Virus record (IMG/VR): IMGVR_UViG_3300047356_000053
Location: 1-37,207 of that record
Direction: 5' to 3' (one strand)
Origin: a virus
DNA length: 37,207 bases
Below the pieces are notes generated by a model that saw only the letters and a program-made list of their open reading frames with translations, was not told the DNA's origin and did not search any database. Shown here piece by piece: positions 7,719-16,560 of this stretch. The position numbers were made by a program, and so were the translations under genes. Within the stretch, counting starts at the first letter, position 1, and each line of letters starts with the position of its first letter.

Positions 7719-8750
7719 TTACATTACTATTGTATTTTTTGGTTTAACTGTCCAATCACCGCCACCACCTTCACCATCTTCAAGAGTGCTAGGAGGAGGA
7801 GTAGATATGTCAGCACCTAGTGAGTCTAAGTATTTTTCAGAACTTCTTAAAGATGCTTCTAATCCTGAAGTGTTATATCCTGAGTCTTTGTAACCCTTAA
7901 TAAGTTTAAGAAGTCCTAATCTAGCCCACTTAGATTGATTTATAAGTTTTTCTTTTGCTATTGCTGGAGAATCAGTTTCATTAATCTTAATTTTATTAAA
8001 CTCTTTAGCTTCGTTATCTGTTAAGGTTGCTCCGAACAACTCGTTTCTTATCTCACTGGTATACGTATCGTAATCCAGCCACCAGTTATAATATCTTTTA
8101 GTTTCTTCAGAAGGTTTCTCATCAAACTTTTTCTTAGCATCTGCTAAAGTTCTTGGTGTTTCAAGACCAGAGAAAGTTTCTTCAAAAGTAGAAGCTAACC
8201 TCATACCTGTTTCTACTCTGTTAACCATCTTTATAGTTTTTCCGATGGTCGCTTCTTTTAATGTTTCTCCTTCTCCTCCTAGTGCTTCTCTTTGAGCTTT
8301 CTGAACCTCAAACTGCAGCTTCTGAGTTTCTAGGTCTTGCTTCTGTCCTTCTCTTTGAGAGGCTTGTGCAGTCGCTACTCTTGACTTAGCTTCTTCCATA
8401 AACTGCATGGCTTCCCTCGGATAACCCCTGTCACTTAACTCTTTAGCCATTTGAGCCATGACTTGAGGATTAGTCATATCCTGTTTACCAAACTTATTCA
8501 TGACATCTTGCATGACATTGGCTCTTTCCATCTCAGGAGAAGGATCTTCACCAAACAGTTTCATTGTTCTTAGATTCTCTCCTAGACGTACACCTTGCTG
8601 AGCAAGACCGCCATACATTCCTAGACCTTGACCAGCTCCTGCTAATCTGTCTCTGTAGTCTTGTCTAGCAAGTGCTTCTCGATCTTGTCTCTTTTTATAT
8701 TCCAACTCCTCTGGAGTAGGTCCAAACAAAGGTAGTATTCCATTAGCCAT
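7719..8750 (-). CDS. Internal virion protein candidate, coiled-coil rich
   Basis: The 343-residue protein begins MANGILPLFGPTPEELEYKK and is rich in Q, E, K and A, with long helical stretches (about 90-150) and a glycine-rich C-terminus (EDGEGGGGDW). It has no signal peptide or enzymatic motif. It sits in the block of virion proteins downstream of the tail genes, which suggests an ejection or core role. Confidence 0.55.
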   Translation of the reverse strand: MANGILPLFGPTPEELEYKKRQDREALARQDYRDRLAGAGQGLGMYGGLAQQGVRLGENLRTMKLFGEDPSPEMERANVMQDVMNKFGKQDMTNPQVMAQMAKELSDRGYPREAMQFMEEAKSRVATAQASQREGQKQDLETQKLQFEVQKAQREALGGEGETLKEATIGKTIKMVNRVETGMRLASTFEETFSGLETPRTLADAKKKFDEKPSEETKRYYNWWLDYDTYTSEIRNELFGATLTDNEAKEFNKIKINETDSPAIAKEKLINQSKWARLGLLKLIKGYKDSGYNTSGLEASLRSSEKYLDSLGADISTPPPSTLEDGEGGGGDWTVKPKNTIVM

Positions 8751-8759
8751 AATTATCCT

Positions 8760-9899
8760 TTAAAATCCGTATGCACTCATAGGTGAAGCTATGTCACCAA
8801 ACATTCCTCCTGAGAAGCCTCCTGATAATACCATTGGATTCCTTTCTCTGTTCTGATCGTACTTCCCTAAGTTAGGAATAATTGTTCTTTCTTCAATAGG
8901 TGCTTGTGGAGGATTAAATATATTACCTATTCCTTTCATTAGATTCTCATTTCCAAACAAACCTTGCATCGCATCATTCTTCATTTGAGCAGCAGCTAGT
9001 TGTTGCTGAGCTGTTCCTAAAGCACCTGAACCAGCCATATCAGCACCGTACTGTTGTCCTGACATAGCCGTAGCACCTAAGTTAGCCCCCATAGTTAATG
9101 GCTGTTGTGCAAGCTCTTCTAGTCTTGCTTGGTTAGCTAAGTAGCTTTGATATGGTGCTAGTGCTCCCTGCATCACATCGTAACCAGTACCCATCAAAGC
9201 ACCAGACTTAGCTACTTGTTGACCTCCAAAGTTGACTGCTTGTTGTGCAGCCTGTTCAGCTCCTGCTGCTAGTTGTAGGTTACGTCTGTTACGAGATTCT
9301 TGTAATTGTTTAAGTAATGGATTACCACCAGCACCTACGCTTAGACCGCCCTGACCTCTACCAAAAGCAGTCCTAGATAGTCTCTCTTCTTCTTCAATGT
9401 CGTAAGGTCTTAATGCAGCCATCTGCCTCTGCATATATTCATTTCTAGCTTGTTCAGGAGAAGTAGCAATGTAGTCTTGTCCGATATTAAATAATCCTTG
9501 AGCTGGTGCAGCAAACTGTTGAGCAAACGGTATGGCTTGCTCAGCAGTGTCTAGTCCCTGACCCATCATCACACCAAGTCTGCCTTGTTGTTCTTGTACC
9601 GTTTCACTAGGTGTGTAACCAGCAGAAGTAACTGCTCCAGTGACAGGATCAACTTCAAACTCAGACTGACCATAAAGAGTCTTCATCGCAACAGGTCTAA
9701 AGAAGCCTTGCTGTCCTAGTTGACGCATTCTTGCATCATACTGAGCAGCCGTTTCTCCAGCTTGTTTAGCTTGCTGCCTACCAGAGATTGCACCACCTAC
9801 AGCAGCTCCTATCTGCGCTCCAAACGGAACACCTGAGGCTGCTCCTACTATTGGTGCTGCAATTGCTGCTACGTCTTTAATGCTTGAGAATAACCCCAT
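8760..9899 (-). CDS. Internal virion/DNA transfer protein candidate
   Basis: The 379-residue protein starts MGLFSSIKDVAAIAAPIVGA and continues with a glycine-zipper-like stretch (GAQIGAAVGGAISGRQQAK), then long Ala/Gln-rich helices. A glycine-rich hydrophobic N-terminus is typical of podovirus proteins that insert into the host envelope during ejection. It is the first of four probable internal proteins in this unit. Confidence 0.6.
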   Translation of the reverse strand: MGLFSSIKDVAAIAAPIVGAASGVPFGAQIGAAVGGAISGRQQAKQAGETAAQYDARMRQLGQQGFFRPVAMKTLYGQSEFEVDPVTGAVTSAGYTPSETVQEQQGRLGVMMGQGLDTAEQAIPFAQQFAAPAQGLFNIGQDYIATSPEQARNEYMQRQMAALRPYDIEEEERLSRTAFGRGQGGLSVGAGGNPLLKQLQESRNRRNLQLAAGAEQAAQQAVNFGGQQVAKSGALMGTGYDVMQGALAPYQSYLANQARLEELAQQPLTMGANLGATAMSGQQYGADMAGSGALGTAQQQLAAAQMKNDAMQGLFGNENLMKGIGNIFNPPQAPIEERTIIPNLGKYDQNRERNPMVLSGGFSGGMFGDIASPMSAYGF

Positions 9900-9916
9900 C
9901 TTCTTTCCTTTTTAAA

Positions 9917-10672
9917 TTAAGCTGTACGCTTCCACATATAAACTACGATGTACGGTTGAACTACAGTTGCTGTACCAGTTCCTGACGAAGAAATACTGTG
10001 AGTATGACCGTCACCATTACCTGTTCCTGTCTCATAACCTGCAGAAGTAGCTCCACCACCTGTAGAATAAGTGCCATATAAATGCCCACTATCGTCAGGA
10101 CTTCCACCAAAATAAATACCACTTGATCCTGAACTTCCTTGAGGATAACCTGTTGTAAATGTGGGTCCTCGCATTTTGTGATAGTGTTTTGGCATCTGAG
10201 CTTCTGTAAGCGCAGTAGATCCAGAAGTACCTGAAGTAGTTACTGAAACACTACCTGTTTTACTACCACCAGTCTCTTCTACAGTGTCAAAGTCTGAGTC
10301 ACCAGAATCTAAACCAATAGGTACTTTACCTGCACCAAATGCTATCCAAGTACCAAAGCCTAACAAGGTAGAAGGATTAGTAGCCACAGTAGCATTCATG
10401 TAAATAGAACCTACAGGATACGCACCTTGCAAAGCACCTTGTACAAAAGATGTTGTTGCTAGCTTATTAGAGCTATCTGTAGAAGGAGTAGGCGTTGGTC
10501 CTTCTGGAGTACCTGTAAACGTAGGACTGTTTAGATTAGCCTTAGATGAAACAGCATTAGAGATAGCTATGTACTCTGCGTCTAACTCTGAGCCTTTAAT
10601 AATCTTCTGCGGATCTCCTGTAGTTAATCCGTCTTTTAATGTAAAGTTAGTTGCTTTTGTATAATCACTCAT
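9917..10672 (-). CDS. Tail-collar domain protein, receptor-binding candidate
   Basis: The 251-residue protein has YPVGSIYMN near residue 90 followed by LLGFGTWIAFGAGKVPIG, the signature of the phage tail-collar domain of T4 gp12 and many tail tips. A glycine/serine-rich loop region and a C-terminal HTHSISSSG with YIVVYMWKR follow. The HTH motif is the kind of metal-binding site seen in these trimeric tips. It lies just downstream of the nozzle gene, so it may be a central tail tip or short fibre. Confidence 0.8.
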   Translation of the reverse strand: MSDYTKATNFTLKDGLTTGDPQKIIKGSELDAEYIAISNAVSSKANLNSPTFTGTPEGPTPTPSTDSSNKLATTSFVQGALQGAYPVGSIYMNATVATNPSTLLGFGTWIAFGAGKVPIGLDSGDSDFDTVEETGGSKTGSVSVTTSGTSGSTALTEAQMPKHYHKMRGPTFTTGYPQGSSGSSGIYFGGSPDDSGHLYGTYSTGGGATSAGYETGTGNGDGHTHSISSSGTGTATVVQPYIVVYMWKRTA

Positions 10673-10680
10673 ACCTATCC

Positions 10681-12558
10681 TTAAATTGTTTTACCTGCTT
10701 TAACATAAATATCTATCTTTTGTATTGACAAAGGTGCAGCGTTAATGTCTGCCTCAAAGCCTAACTGCATAATAGAACCTGACCCACCTAAGTTACTGTT
10801 GACTTCTTCAAGCACTAGACCACTAGAGTATTCAGATAAAGCATTTGCACTAACCAAATAAATAGTAGCGTTTGTTTCTTCTATATCTCCTGATTCTCCT
10901 GTTGTAGTAGGAATGTGATAAAAACCGTCTCCTTCTAATCTGACATTTATAGGTAAGTCATAACCATTACCTTCATCTAATATAGATTTAAAAGCAACTT
11001 GATAGTGCGTTCCGTCAGGTGCTGTTAGTGTGTTAGTAGTAGGTGTACTATTACTAAATGACTGACTACCTACGACAGTCGCTCCACTAACTCCATACTT
11101 ATTGACGTTAAATTCTGATACAACATTAGATCCTGTTTTTAATTTTTTAGTTATAGAACGATATGAGTTAATGTAGTCAAAACCATACTTGAGTGCTACG
11201 TCTTGACCTACACCACCTACAACTACAAAGTTACTTTTCTTCAGGAGCTTTAGTGTTGTAGGACTTCCTAAGTCAAAGTAGTTAGTGTAGTAACGTAGTC
11301 TGTAAGTAGCTGCGTCATCTAAAAACCCAAAGTATTTACCTATGTAACCTTTTTGTCCTATAAACAAATCGCCTGTATAAGTAACGTGTAATGCCGTAGG
11401 TTCAAGACTATCCCAAATAGTAGCCCTTGCTGCGTTATTTTGTAATCTAGCTCGTAGATCAAAACAGTAAACATACTTAGACGTAGGTAGTGTTAATAAA
11501 TAGAAAGCATCTTTAGGATAGTAAACACCTTTAATCTTTTCTTTGTTAGTCTCTGATTTTACAAACTCAATCAGATCATCTCTTACGTTAAATGAGATGT
11601 CGTTAATAGGTGCTGACTTTTCTTGAATGACTCGTGCAATACTTCTAACACCTGTCTCAGACAAGAACATAACATCAGTACCTGTGTTAGCAATACTGTC
11701 TCTAGCTATGCAACCAATATCAGCAATTAAATCAGCTAACTGTAAGTTAGTAACATCAATAGGATTAGCGTAGACAGCAATGTTTCTTTTACCGAATATA
11801 ATCAAGAAACCGTTGTGGGCTGCTAATCCTACTATCTCGTCACCGTTAGGAAACACATCAATTAATGACAAGAAACCTGAGTCACCTGTTGATAGATTAG
11901 TACCGTCTAGTAACGAGCTAAAGTAAACTGTTTGTTTATCATTAGCAATGTCTGCCCACCATGTTCTACCATAAGCACCTATAACTACATTAGGCTTAAA
12001 GTCAGCAGCAGAAGCGTATGTGGTAGGTACTGTCCCAGCATCGCTAAGTAAGTTAAAACCATAAGCACCTGTGTGGGCATGATCTGCTCCTAGTTTGTGA
12101 TAGACTAAAGGTAAGTGATTAGCCTGTGCAAAATAAGCGTGAGGACTAGCTGTCGGTCCTTCACCAAATACAATACTAGCACCCATCCATTCGTTTGCTG
12201 TAATGCTGTAAGCTGTTGTGCCTGTACCTGCTGCATCAGCCACTGTTGTATCAACTGCTGTAACTAACGTAGAAGCACCGCTAGCCCTAGTAAAAAGTTT
12301 GTTGTTACCACCAACAAATGTAACATCTGGATCAGGTAAGTTATAAATAAAATCAATACTGTTAGACGCTAGATCAGAGTTCAAGGATGTGTTTACTTTG
12401 CTCCAACCTCGTCTAGCACCTATACGACCAAACTTATCTATGACACAGTTGTATGCCTCTAGTGCAAACCCTGATGATAAATCAACACTACTATCCTGCG
12501 TATTAATCCCAAAAAAAGCAGGGGCTGATATTGTGGATGACTGTATTCTTCCAGCCAT
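10681..12558 (-). CDS. Tail nozzle (tail tubular protein B-like)
   Basis: The 625-residue protein is predicted mostly beta-strand. Its N-terminal region (SSGFALEAYNCVIDKFGRIGARRGW) is typical of gp12-like nozzle proteins of T7-type tails. It starts one base inside the stop of the adaptor gene (TAATG), matching the usual adaptor-nozzle pairing. Together they form the short tail through which DNA leaves. Confidence 0.75.
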   Translation of the reverse strand: MAGRIQSSTISAPAFFGINTQDSSVDLSSGFALEAYNCVIDKFGRIGARRGWSKVNTSLNSDLASNSIDFIYNLPDPDVTFVGGNNKLFTRASGASTLVTAVDTTVADAAGTGTTAYSITANEWMGASIVFGEGPTASPHAYFAQANHLPLVYHKLGADHAHTGAYGFNLLSDAGTVPTTYASAADFKPNVVIGAYGRTWWADIANDKQTVYFSSLLDGTNLSTGDSGFLSLIDVFPNGDEIVGLAAHNGFLIIFGKRNIAVYANPIDVTNLQLADLIADIGCIARDSIANTGTDVMFLSETGVRSIARVIQEKSAPINDISFNVRDDLIEFVKSETNKEKIKGVYYPKDAFYLLTLPTSKYVYCFDLRARLQNNAARATIWDSLEPTALHVTYTGDLFIGQKGYIGKYFGFLDDAATYRLRYYTNYFDLGSPTTLKLLKKSNFVVVGGVGQDVALKYGFDYINSYRSITKKLKTGSNVVSEFNVNKYGVSGATVVGSQSFSNSTPTTNTLTAPDGTHYQVAFKSILDEGNGYDLPINVRLEGDGFYHIPTTTGESGDIEETNATIYLVSANALSEYSSGLVLEEVNSNLGGSGSIMQLGFEADINAAPLSIQKIDIYVKAGKTI

Positions 12559-13205
12559 TAGACTGCTGTCCAGACGTATTGATCGTTCTGTCTGCTCTCT
12601 GCCATAGCAATGTGATCTGCTAGTGATGCGTCTGCTAAAGCACTAGCTTCCTGAGATGATAATCCACCATCTTCTCCGCGTTCTGCTACAGCTTTTGCAT
12701 AAGCATACTTAACTACAGGATCAGAAGGAACAAGTAATGTTGTTGAAGAGTCTGTTAATTTAGGTTGTGGTTTATATAAGTTAAAGAATATGTTTTCAAT
12801 ACCTTTAGGAATAGGAAACAAGTCAACTTGAGTATCACCATTTGCATCTACACCGTTAAAGTTGTAGTACATCGGTGAACTTCTTGATGATTGACCATTT
12901 AATAAGTAGTTGTTCATTTTGCTAGAAGTAACACCTTCTAAAAAGTAATCTTCCTCAGAATGAATAACATCCATAACTCTAAATCTTTGCCCAGATCCTG
13001 TAAGGACGTAGTTAAAAAGATCGGCAGATGTCGTGACTGTAAGTGTCTCAGTCAGTACATTCCACTGAAAAGAATCTTCTACAATTCTCTTAGCATCATT
13101 GATAAACACACCAATTAACTTAGAGTATGGTGTATCTGTCGGAGCAGTTACTTCATCCTCTCTGAGCCTTATTAGTACGTCATTGACTAACTCTAAGTAA
13201 TTCAT
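12558..13205 (-). CDS. Tail adaptor (tail tubular protein A-like)
   Basis: The 215-residue protein starts MNYLELVNDVLIRLREDEV and contains IGVFINDAKRIVEDSFQW, the helical pattern of gp11-like adaptor proteins that join portal and nozzle. The C-terminal part (VKYAYAKAVAERGEDGG) also fits. TAATG overlaps on both sides indicate coupled translation with the neighbouring small protein and the nozzle. Confidence 0.8.
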   Translation of the reverse strand: MNYLELVNDVLIRLREDEVTAPTDTPYSKLIGVFINDAKRIVEDSFQWNVLTETLTVTTSADLFNYVLTGSGQRFRVMDVIHSEEDYFLEGVTSSKMNNYLLNGQSSRSSPMYYNFNGVDANGDTQVDLFPIPKGIENIFFNLYKPQPKLTDSSTTLLVPSDPVVKYAYAKAVAERGEDGGLSSQEASALADASLADHIAMAESRQNDQYVWTAV

Positions 13206-13381
13206 TATGTTCTCTTTCTAGCTTTTTTCTTAGCAGAATCAGAAAGCTCACCAAAATGATAAACAGGCTTACTTGTAGATGTGTGTGTCTTATTAGTGTG
13301 TAGCTTTCCGTTAGGCATCTTGTGATAAGAACCTGACCACACTGTTCCATCTTTTAAGTAGTGCTTCACACCCTTAGCCAT
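13205..13381 (-). CDS. Small basic conserved phage protein
   Basis: The 58-codon gene lies between TAATG overlaps at 13381 and 13205. The product begins MAKGVKHYLKDGTVW, contains HKMPNGKLHTNKTHT, then HFGELS and ends in a lysine/arginine-rich tail. I recognise the pattern (GVKHY, HKMPNG, HT-x-KTHT) from small proteins in marine podovirus late operons. Its function is not known. Confidence 0.75.
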   Translation of the reverse strand: MAKGVKHYLKDGTVWSGSYHKMPNGKLHTNKTHTSTSKPVYHFGELSDSAKKKARKRT

Positions 13382-13446
13382 TACTTCTTCTTCTTCTTTT
13401 TAGATTTAGTTTTCTTTTTTTCAGGTTTTTTATAATTTCCGTACAT
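13381..13446 (-). CDS. 21-residue polylysine-rich peptide
   Basis: A 22-codon frame starts at the ATG at 13446, five bases after AGGAGA, and ends in a TAATG overlap with the next gene. Twelve of the 21 residues are lysine (KKPEKKKTKSKKKKK). The strong ribosome site and two coupled junctions support real translation. The peptide could neutralise DNA or RNA charge or only serve to couple translation. Confidence 0.65.
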   Translation of the reverse strand: MYGNYKKPEKKKTKSKKKKKK

Positions 13447-13455
13447 AACTATCTC

Positions 13456-13812
13456 CTATGAGTGAAATTGTGTTGCTAATGATGGTGCTAAATTCATACT
13501 AACCATGTAAGTAATTGTGCTTGCTGTATCACTGTTTTGTACTCTTAGTATGTCGTTTTCTTTTAAATCTATTTGTAAGTCGTTTAATAACAAATACTCA
13601 CCGTTAGTAGCTTGTAATGCCTTAGCATGAGCTAACGGATACTCTGTTGCTGTATGACTGTCGTACCAATAAAGATCAGCGTCTGCGTTACCAGCAGTAG
13701 CTAAGATATAAATCATGTGTATCTCAGCAGTGTTCTTAGCTGGGACAGTATACATATCAACCTTTGCGCTATCGTTTGTTCTGGTCTTTACGGCTGTTAC
13801 GTTTCTTGCCAT
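13456..13812 (-). CDS. Small beta-rich virion protein candidate
   Basis: The 118-residue protein has the pattern MARNVTAVKTRTNDSAKVDMYTV, then ILATAGNADADLYWYDS, then NDILRVQNSDTASTITYMVSM. This is a predicted beta-sandwich I associate with small virion or fibre-attachment proteins in marine phages. It overlaps the upstream lipoprotein gene by 44 bases. Confidence 0.6.
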   Translation of the reverse strand: MARNVTAVKTRTNDSAKVDMYTVPAKNTAEIHMIYILATAGNADADLYWYDSHTATEYPLAHAKALQATNGEYLLLNDLQIDLKENDILRVQNSDTASTITYMVSMNLAPSLATQFHS

Positions 13813-14182
13813 GAATTATTCTTTCTATTGAGTTGACAAACCCATTCCATATCTCTTGTGGGCTAGGAAGTAACCACCCTAATACCAACAACAATAAGTA
13901 CCACATTGGTACATTAGTATTATTTTGCACTAGGCTATCTACTTTAGATGTGTTAATGCTGGTGTCATTTTCCTTCTGACTAACATTAACATTCTCACCT
14001 TCGATCTTGGTGTTGTCTTGTTGACCTACGACCTGCTGTGTGTTCTCTTTACCTACCTGAGCATTAGCATTGACATTAGTGCCTGATTTGCTTGGCATTA
14101 TAGCTTTAGCAATACCTAAAGCCGTACATCCTTGTAAAAGAAGCATAGCACAAATAGCAACAAAAAACTTACTTATTTTCAT
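13769..14182 (-). CDS. Spanin-like lipoprotein
   Basis: The start is set at the ATG at 14182, which forms an ATGA overlap with the upstream gene. The longer reading from 14257 would add residues lying before the signal peptide. The 137-residue product opens MKISKFFVAICAMLLLQGC, a lipoprotein signal peptide with lipobox LQGC (Cys19). A polar Asn/Gln-rich linker (about 35-90), a membrane span (MWYLLLLVLGWLLPS) and a basic tail follow. A lipid anchor plus a second membrane segment suits a one-gene spanin linking the two membranes at lysis. This is inference from architecture. Confidence 0.7.
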   Translation of the reverse strand: MKISKFFVAICAMLLLQGCTALGIAKAIMPSKSGTNVNANAQVGKENTQQVVGQQDNTKIEGENVNVSQKENDTSINTSKVDSLVQNNTNVPMWYLLLLVLGWLLPSPQEIWNGFVNSIERIIHGKKRNSRKDQNKR

Positions 14183-14370
14183 CTGTTTAGGATGAGATCT
14201 ACCAACCACCCAAAGGAAGCACCTAGTATTAGTAGCAATACACCAGCACCTTTCCATTTAGTTACTAGCTCAGTCATTCCTTGAACGTCTATACGCAACT
14301 GTTCCATCTGACGTTGTAGAGACTCTACCTGAGCTTCTAACCTACCTATCTGTTGGTTTAGATCTTCCAT
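14179..14370 (-). CDS. Coiled-coil membrane protein, holin/spanin-accessory candidate
   Basis: The ATG at 14370 overlaps the preceding stop (TGATG) and is preferred to a TTG one codon earlier. The 63-residue protein has a heptad-rich N-terminal half (IGRLEAQVESLQRQMEQL) and a single hydrophobic span (AGVLLLILGASFGWLVDLIL) with TKWKGAG between them. Small phage proteins of this form are often annotated as holins or lysis accessories. It ends in an ATGA overlap with the spanin-like gene. Confidence 0.65.
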   Translation of the reverse strand: MEDLNQQIGRLEAQVESLQRQMEQLRIDVQGMTELVTKWKGAGVLLLILGASFGWLVDLILNR

Positions 14371-14525
14371 CAAGTAGTCCTTTTATTTTTCTTAGGTTTT
14401 TTCTTGGCGGTACGTTTAGCTCTTTTAAAATCTTCAGCCGTAGGTGCGCCTTTGTCTCCAGCCTTTTTCATCTTTCTTCCGCTTCTACGTTTAGCGTGTA
14501 TTCTGTCGTATAATCCGATAGCCAT
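14370..14525 (-). CDS. Small very basic conserved phage protein
   Basis: The 51-codon gene runs between a TAATG overlap at 14525 and a TGATG overlap at 14370. The product begins MAIGLYDRIHAKRRSGRKMK, continues KGAPTAEDF, and ends in a Lys/Arg-rich tail. YDRIHAKR and GAPTAEDF are familiar from small proteins of marine podoviruses. Function unknown. Confidence 0.75.
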   Translation of the reverse strand: MAIGLYDRIHAKRRSGRKMKKAGDKGAPTAEDFKRAKRTAKKKPKKNKRTT

Positions 14526-14803
14526 TACCATTTCTCCTTATTAGCCCAGTAAGCTGCTGACATCTTACCTTTAGATATATTCTTAGCGTGTCTTGCTTTA
14601 AATGATTTACGTCTAGCTTTCTCTGACGCAGACTTAGGTGACTTACCTGCACCTGATACACCCTGCTGACCAAACCTAATAGTCTTAACCTTGTCACCCT
14701 CTTTAGCCACAACAACATGAGACTTCTTAGGATGGTTTGGTGTACGTTTAGGTTTGTTGTAACCTGATACTCCTGCTCTTTCTAGTCTACTGTCCTTTGC
14801 CAT
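14525..14803 (-). CDS. Conserved basic protein, DUF5872-like
   Basis: The 92-residue protein begins MAKDSRLERAGVSGYNKPKR and ends with KARHAKNISKGKMSAAYWANK. This pattern (GYNKPKRTP, IRFGQQGVSG, SAAYW) occurs in phages and large viruses and resembles DUF5872, though I cannot confirm the family. It is strongly basic, so contact with nucleic acid or a head role is possible. It overlaps the upstream gene by 17 bases. Confidence 0.75.
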   Translation of the reverse strand: MAKDSRLERAGVSGYNKPKRTPNHPKKSHVVVAKEGDKVKTIRFGQQGVSGAGKSPKSASEKARRKSFKARHAKNISKGKMSAAYWANKEKW

Positions 14804-15062
14804 TGTATACCTCTAACAATTTAACTCTAACTTTTAAATTGTGAATTTCTTGAATTAGTTCTTCTTTAAGTTCTTGTCTAGCGAAAGCGTTTCCAGAACT
14901 AGGAATGATCTGACCTTGTGGGTCTACTAGCATTACCATGTTAGCTTGCAACAGTTGTATCTCACCTCTTAAATCATTGACGTTACTAATAACCCACCAC
15001 ATCGCAGCAAGCATTACTGGTATGATTCCAGCAAGTAACGTAGCTAGATCAAAGTTTTTCAT
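14787..15062 (-). CDS. N-terminally anchored coiled-coil membrane protein
   Basis: The 91-residue protein has one N-terminal hydrophobic span (LLAGIIPVMLAAMWWVI), a short coiled segment, a loop (VDPQGQIIPSSGN) and a C-terminal heptad region (ELIQEIHNLKVRVKLLEVY). It starts in a TAATG overlap. With the two membrane proteins downstream it forms a probable lysis cluster, where it could act as holin or inner-membrane spanin partner. Confidence 0.6.
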   Translation of the reverse strand: MKNFDLATLLAGIIPVMLAAMWWVISNVNDLRGEIQLLQANMVMLVDPQGQIIPSSGNAFARQELKEELIQEIHNLKVRVKLLEVYNGKGQ

Positions 15063-15223
15063 TAGTCTGCTGGCTCTGGTTTGTTACCTTCAGCTAACCA
15101 CTTAAGGTATTCTTGATAGTCTGTGTTTGCTTCATCGAATGGGATGTGAGCATTGTCAGATAATCGGTTAACCATCTGAATGGTTTCGTTTGTAAGTTCA
15201 TCTATGCCTAATAATTTATACAT
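15062..15223 (-). CDS. Small tail-fibre-associated protein
   Basis: The 53-codon gene starts immediately after the fibre gene stop (TAAATG) and ends in a TAATG overlap. The product's second half reads [20 protein letters not shown] followed by NKPEPAD. That ending is common in small proteins or C-termini encoded beside phage tail fibres, some of them assembly chaperones. It may assist folding of the fibre encoded just upstream. Confidence 0.7.
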   Translation of the reverse strand: MYKLLGIDELTNETIQMVNRLSDNAHIPFDEANTDYQEYLKWLAEGNKPEPAD

Positions 15224-16291
15224 TTATAACTCCGCACTAGCTGTAAAACTTGTTATGTAAGCATAAGCAGTTGTTGCTGTAGTGTCTGATCTAATTAAAG
15301 CGTGGGATGGGTGCGCCTGTTGAATACTCGGCTGACCACCTGCTAAAGAACCATTACTTGATGCGCTAACTGTACAGGTAGGGCTTGTCCTCATAGGCGT
15401 TGGAAAAATATATGTAAATGCTCGGTAATGAGTTCCAGTGTAGTTGTCAATTGGATAAGCCCATATATAACGAGTACCAGAAAGATCGGGATTTTGATAG
15501 TACCTCTGACACAACTGCAACTCAGTCGTATACGGTCTATGCTCAAACTCAGTAGCTGATGATCCAACCTCTAGCTGGACTCCTGTAACTTGCCATGTTG
15601 CGTTTAAAGTACTAATAACATTAACAGAACTATCAGCAGAAAAATTACCTGCACCTACCCATGCTCCAGCAGTTCCTGTGTAAGTAGTGCCTACACCTAA
15701 ACCAAAATTAACTTGTAATCCCGTTCCTGTATCTGTTACCCATGTTCCAGTAGTATCTCCAGCAATAGTAATTGTTTTTCTTTCCCAAGTATTAGCACTA
15801 CTAATTGTGTATGTAAAAGGATACGAACGATCACCACCGTTATTACGAAAAGAGCCACCAAATGTTCCTGTTAATGATGACTTAACATAGAAAGATAACG
15901 TAGTTGTTTTAGCAGCCGATGTGCCATAATTTAAATCAGAAACAGAAGTGCCTTCAATACGTTGCAAAACTACATTGTAGTCTGCTGCATCTACAGAAGC
16001 GTCCGCTGTTGTAGTAGTTACTTTTAAAGAATATTTAAAATCATCAGGAGCGTCAGCAACTTGTTGAAAAGACATTGCCCCAGCAGATTGCTCATATACT
16101 CTCCATCGATCTAATGTGTATCCTGAAGTAGTAGTAACAGCAGCACCAGCGTTCCTCTGGTCAATCGCCATGTTGCCATTAATAATTTTGTTCTTACCAA
16201 TTACGTTATTAGCATTAGGCGTGACACTGTTGATCGTTGTGGTAGCTCCACCGTTAGCATCTGTAATTGCATTGACTGCGATTGTACTCAT
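15224..16291 (-). CDS. Tail fibre/receptor-binding protein
   Basis: The 355-residue protein begins MSTIAVNAITDANGG, then has a fibre domain starting KNKIINGNMAIDQRNAG and YTLDRWRVY (about 33-70), a well-known phage fibre module. The rest is beta-rich and threonine/glycine-rich, with EVGSSATEFEHRPY near the C-terminal third. The MST[IL]-x-V start is shared with other tip genes in this cluster, suggesting a common attachment peptide. Confidence 0.8.
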   Translation of the reverse strand: MSTIAVNAITDANGGATTTINSVTPNANNVIGKNKIINGNMAIDQRNAGAAVTTTSGYTLDRWRVYEQSAGAMSFQQVADAPDDFKYSLKVTTTTADASVDAADYNVVLQRIEGTSVSDLNYGTSAAKTTTLSFYVKSSLTGTFGGSFRNNGGDRSYPFTYTISSANTWERKTITIAGDTTGTWVTDTGTGLQVNFGLGVGTTYTGTAGAWVGAGNFSADSSVNVISTLNATWQVTGVQLEVGSSATEFEHRPYTTELQLCQRYYQNPDLSGTRYIWAYPIDNYTGTHYRAFTYIFPTPMRTSPTCTVSASSNGSLAGGQPSIQQAHPSHALIRSDTTATTAYAYITSFTASAEL

Positions 16292-16293
16292 AA

Positions 16294-16560
16294 TTAACCT
16301 TTTGGATACTTGTTTTTAACCGCTTGAATCTGTGCAGCCATGTCATCAGGAAACACACCAGCGTGATACAGTGCGTCTAGTTGATCGCCTATTGCTGGAT
16401 ACTCTAACACTCGTTGTTCAACGTATGCTTTAGAATCTGCTAATGTCTGAGCAGCAGCTAAATCTACTGTCACTACATCACCATTAGCATCGTAAGCAAC
16501 ATCACCTCGAATGTGATCGACTGTTGCATTAAGTTGAAAAACTGCTTCGTTTCTAGTCAT
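16294..16560 (-). CDS. Tail fibre assembly chaperone-like protein (copy 2)
   Basis: The 88-residue protein ends with YPAIGDQLDALYHAGVF and a run finishing AVKNKYPKG. This resembles the YPSIxEQLDMQYWD tail-fibre assembly motif of the protein at 18320-18634. It starts in a TAATG overlap right after a fibre-tip gene, as its paralogue nearly does, so each chaperone-like gene is coupled to its own tip. Confidence 0.7.
   Translation of the reverse strand: MTRNEAVFQLNATVDHIRGDVAYDANGDVVTVDLAAAQTLADSKAYVEQRVLEYPAIGDQLDALYHAGVFPDDMAAQIQAVKNKYPKG

Noticed and set aside
14491-14718. Alternative 75-codon minus-strand frame within the DUF5872-like gene
   Set aside because: It overlaps a conserved gene in another frame and lacks a ribosome site.
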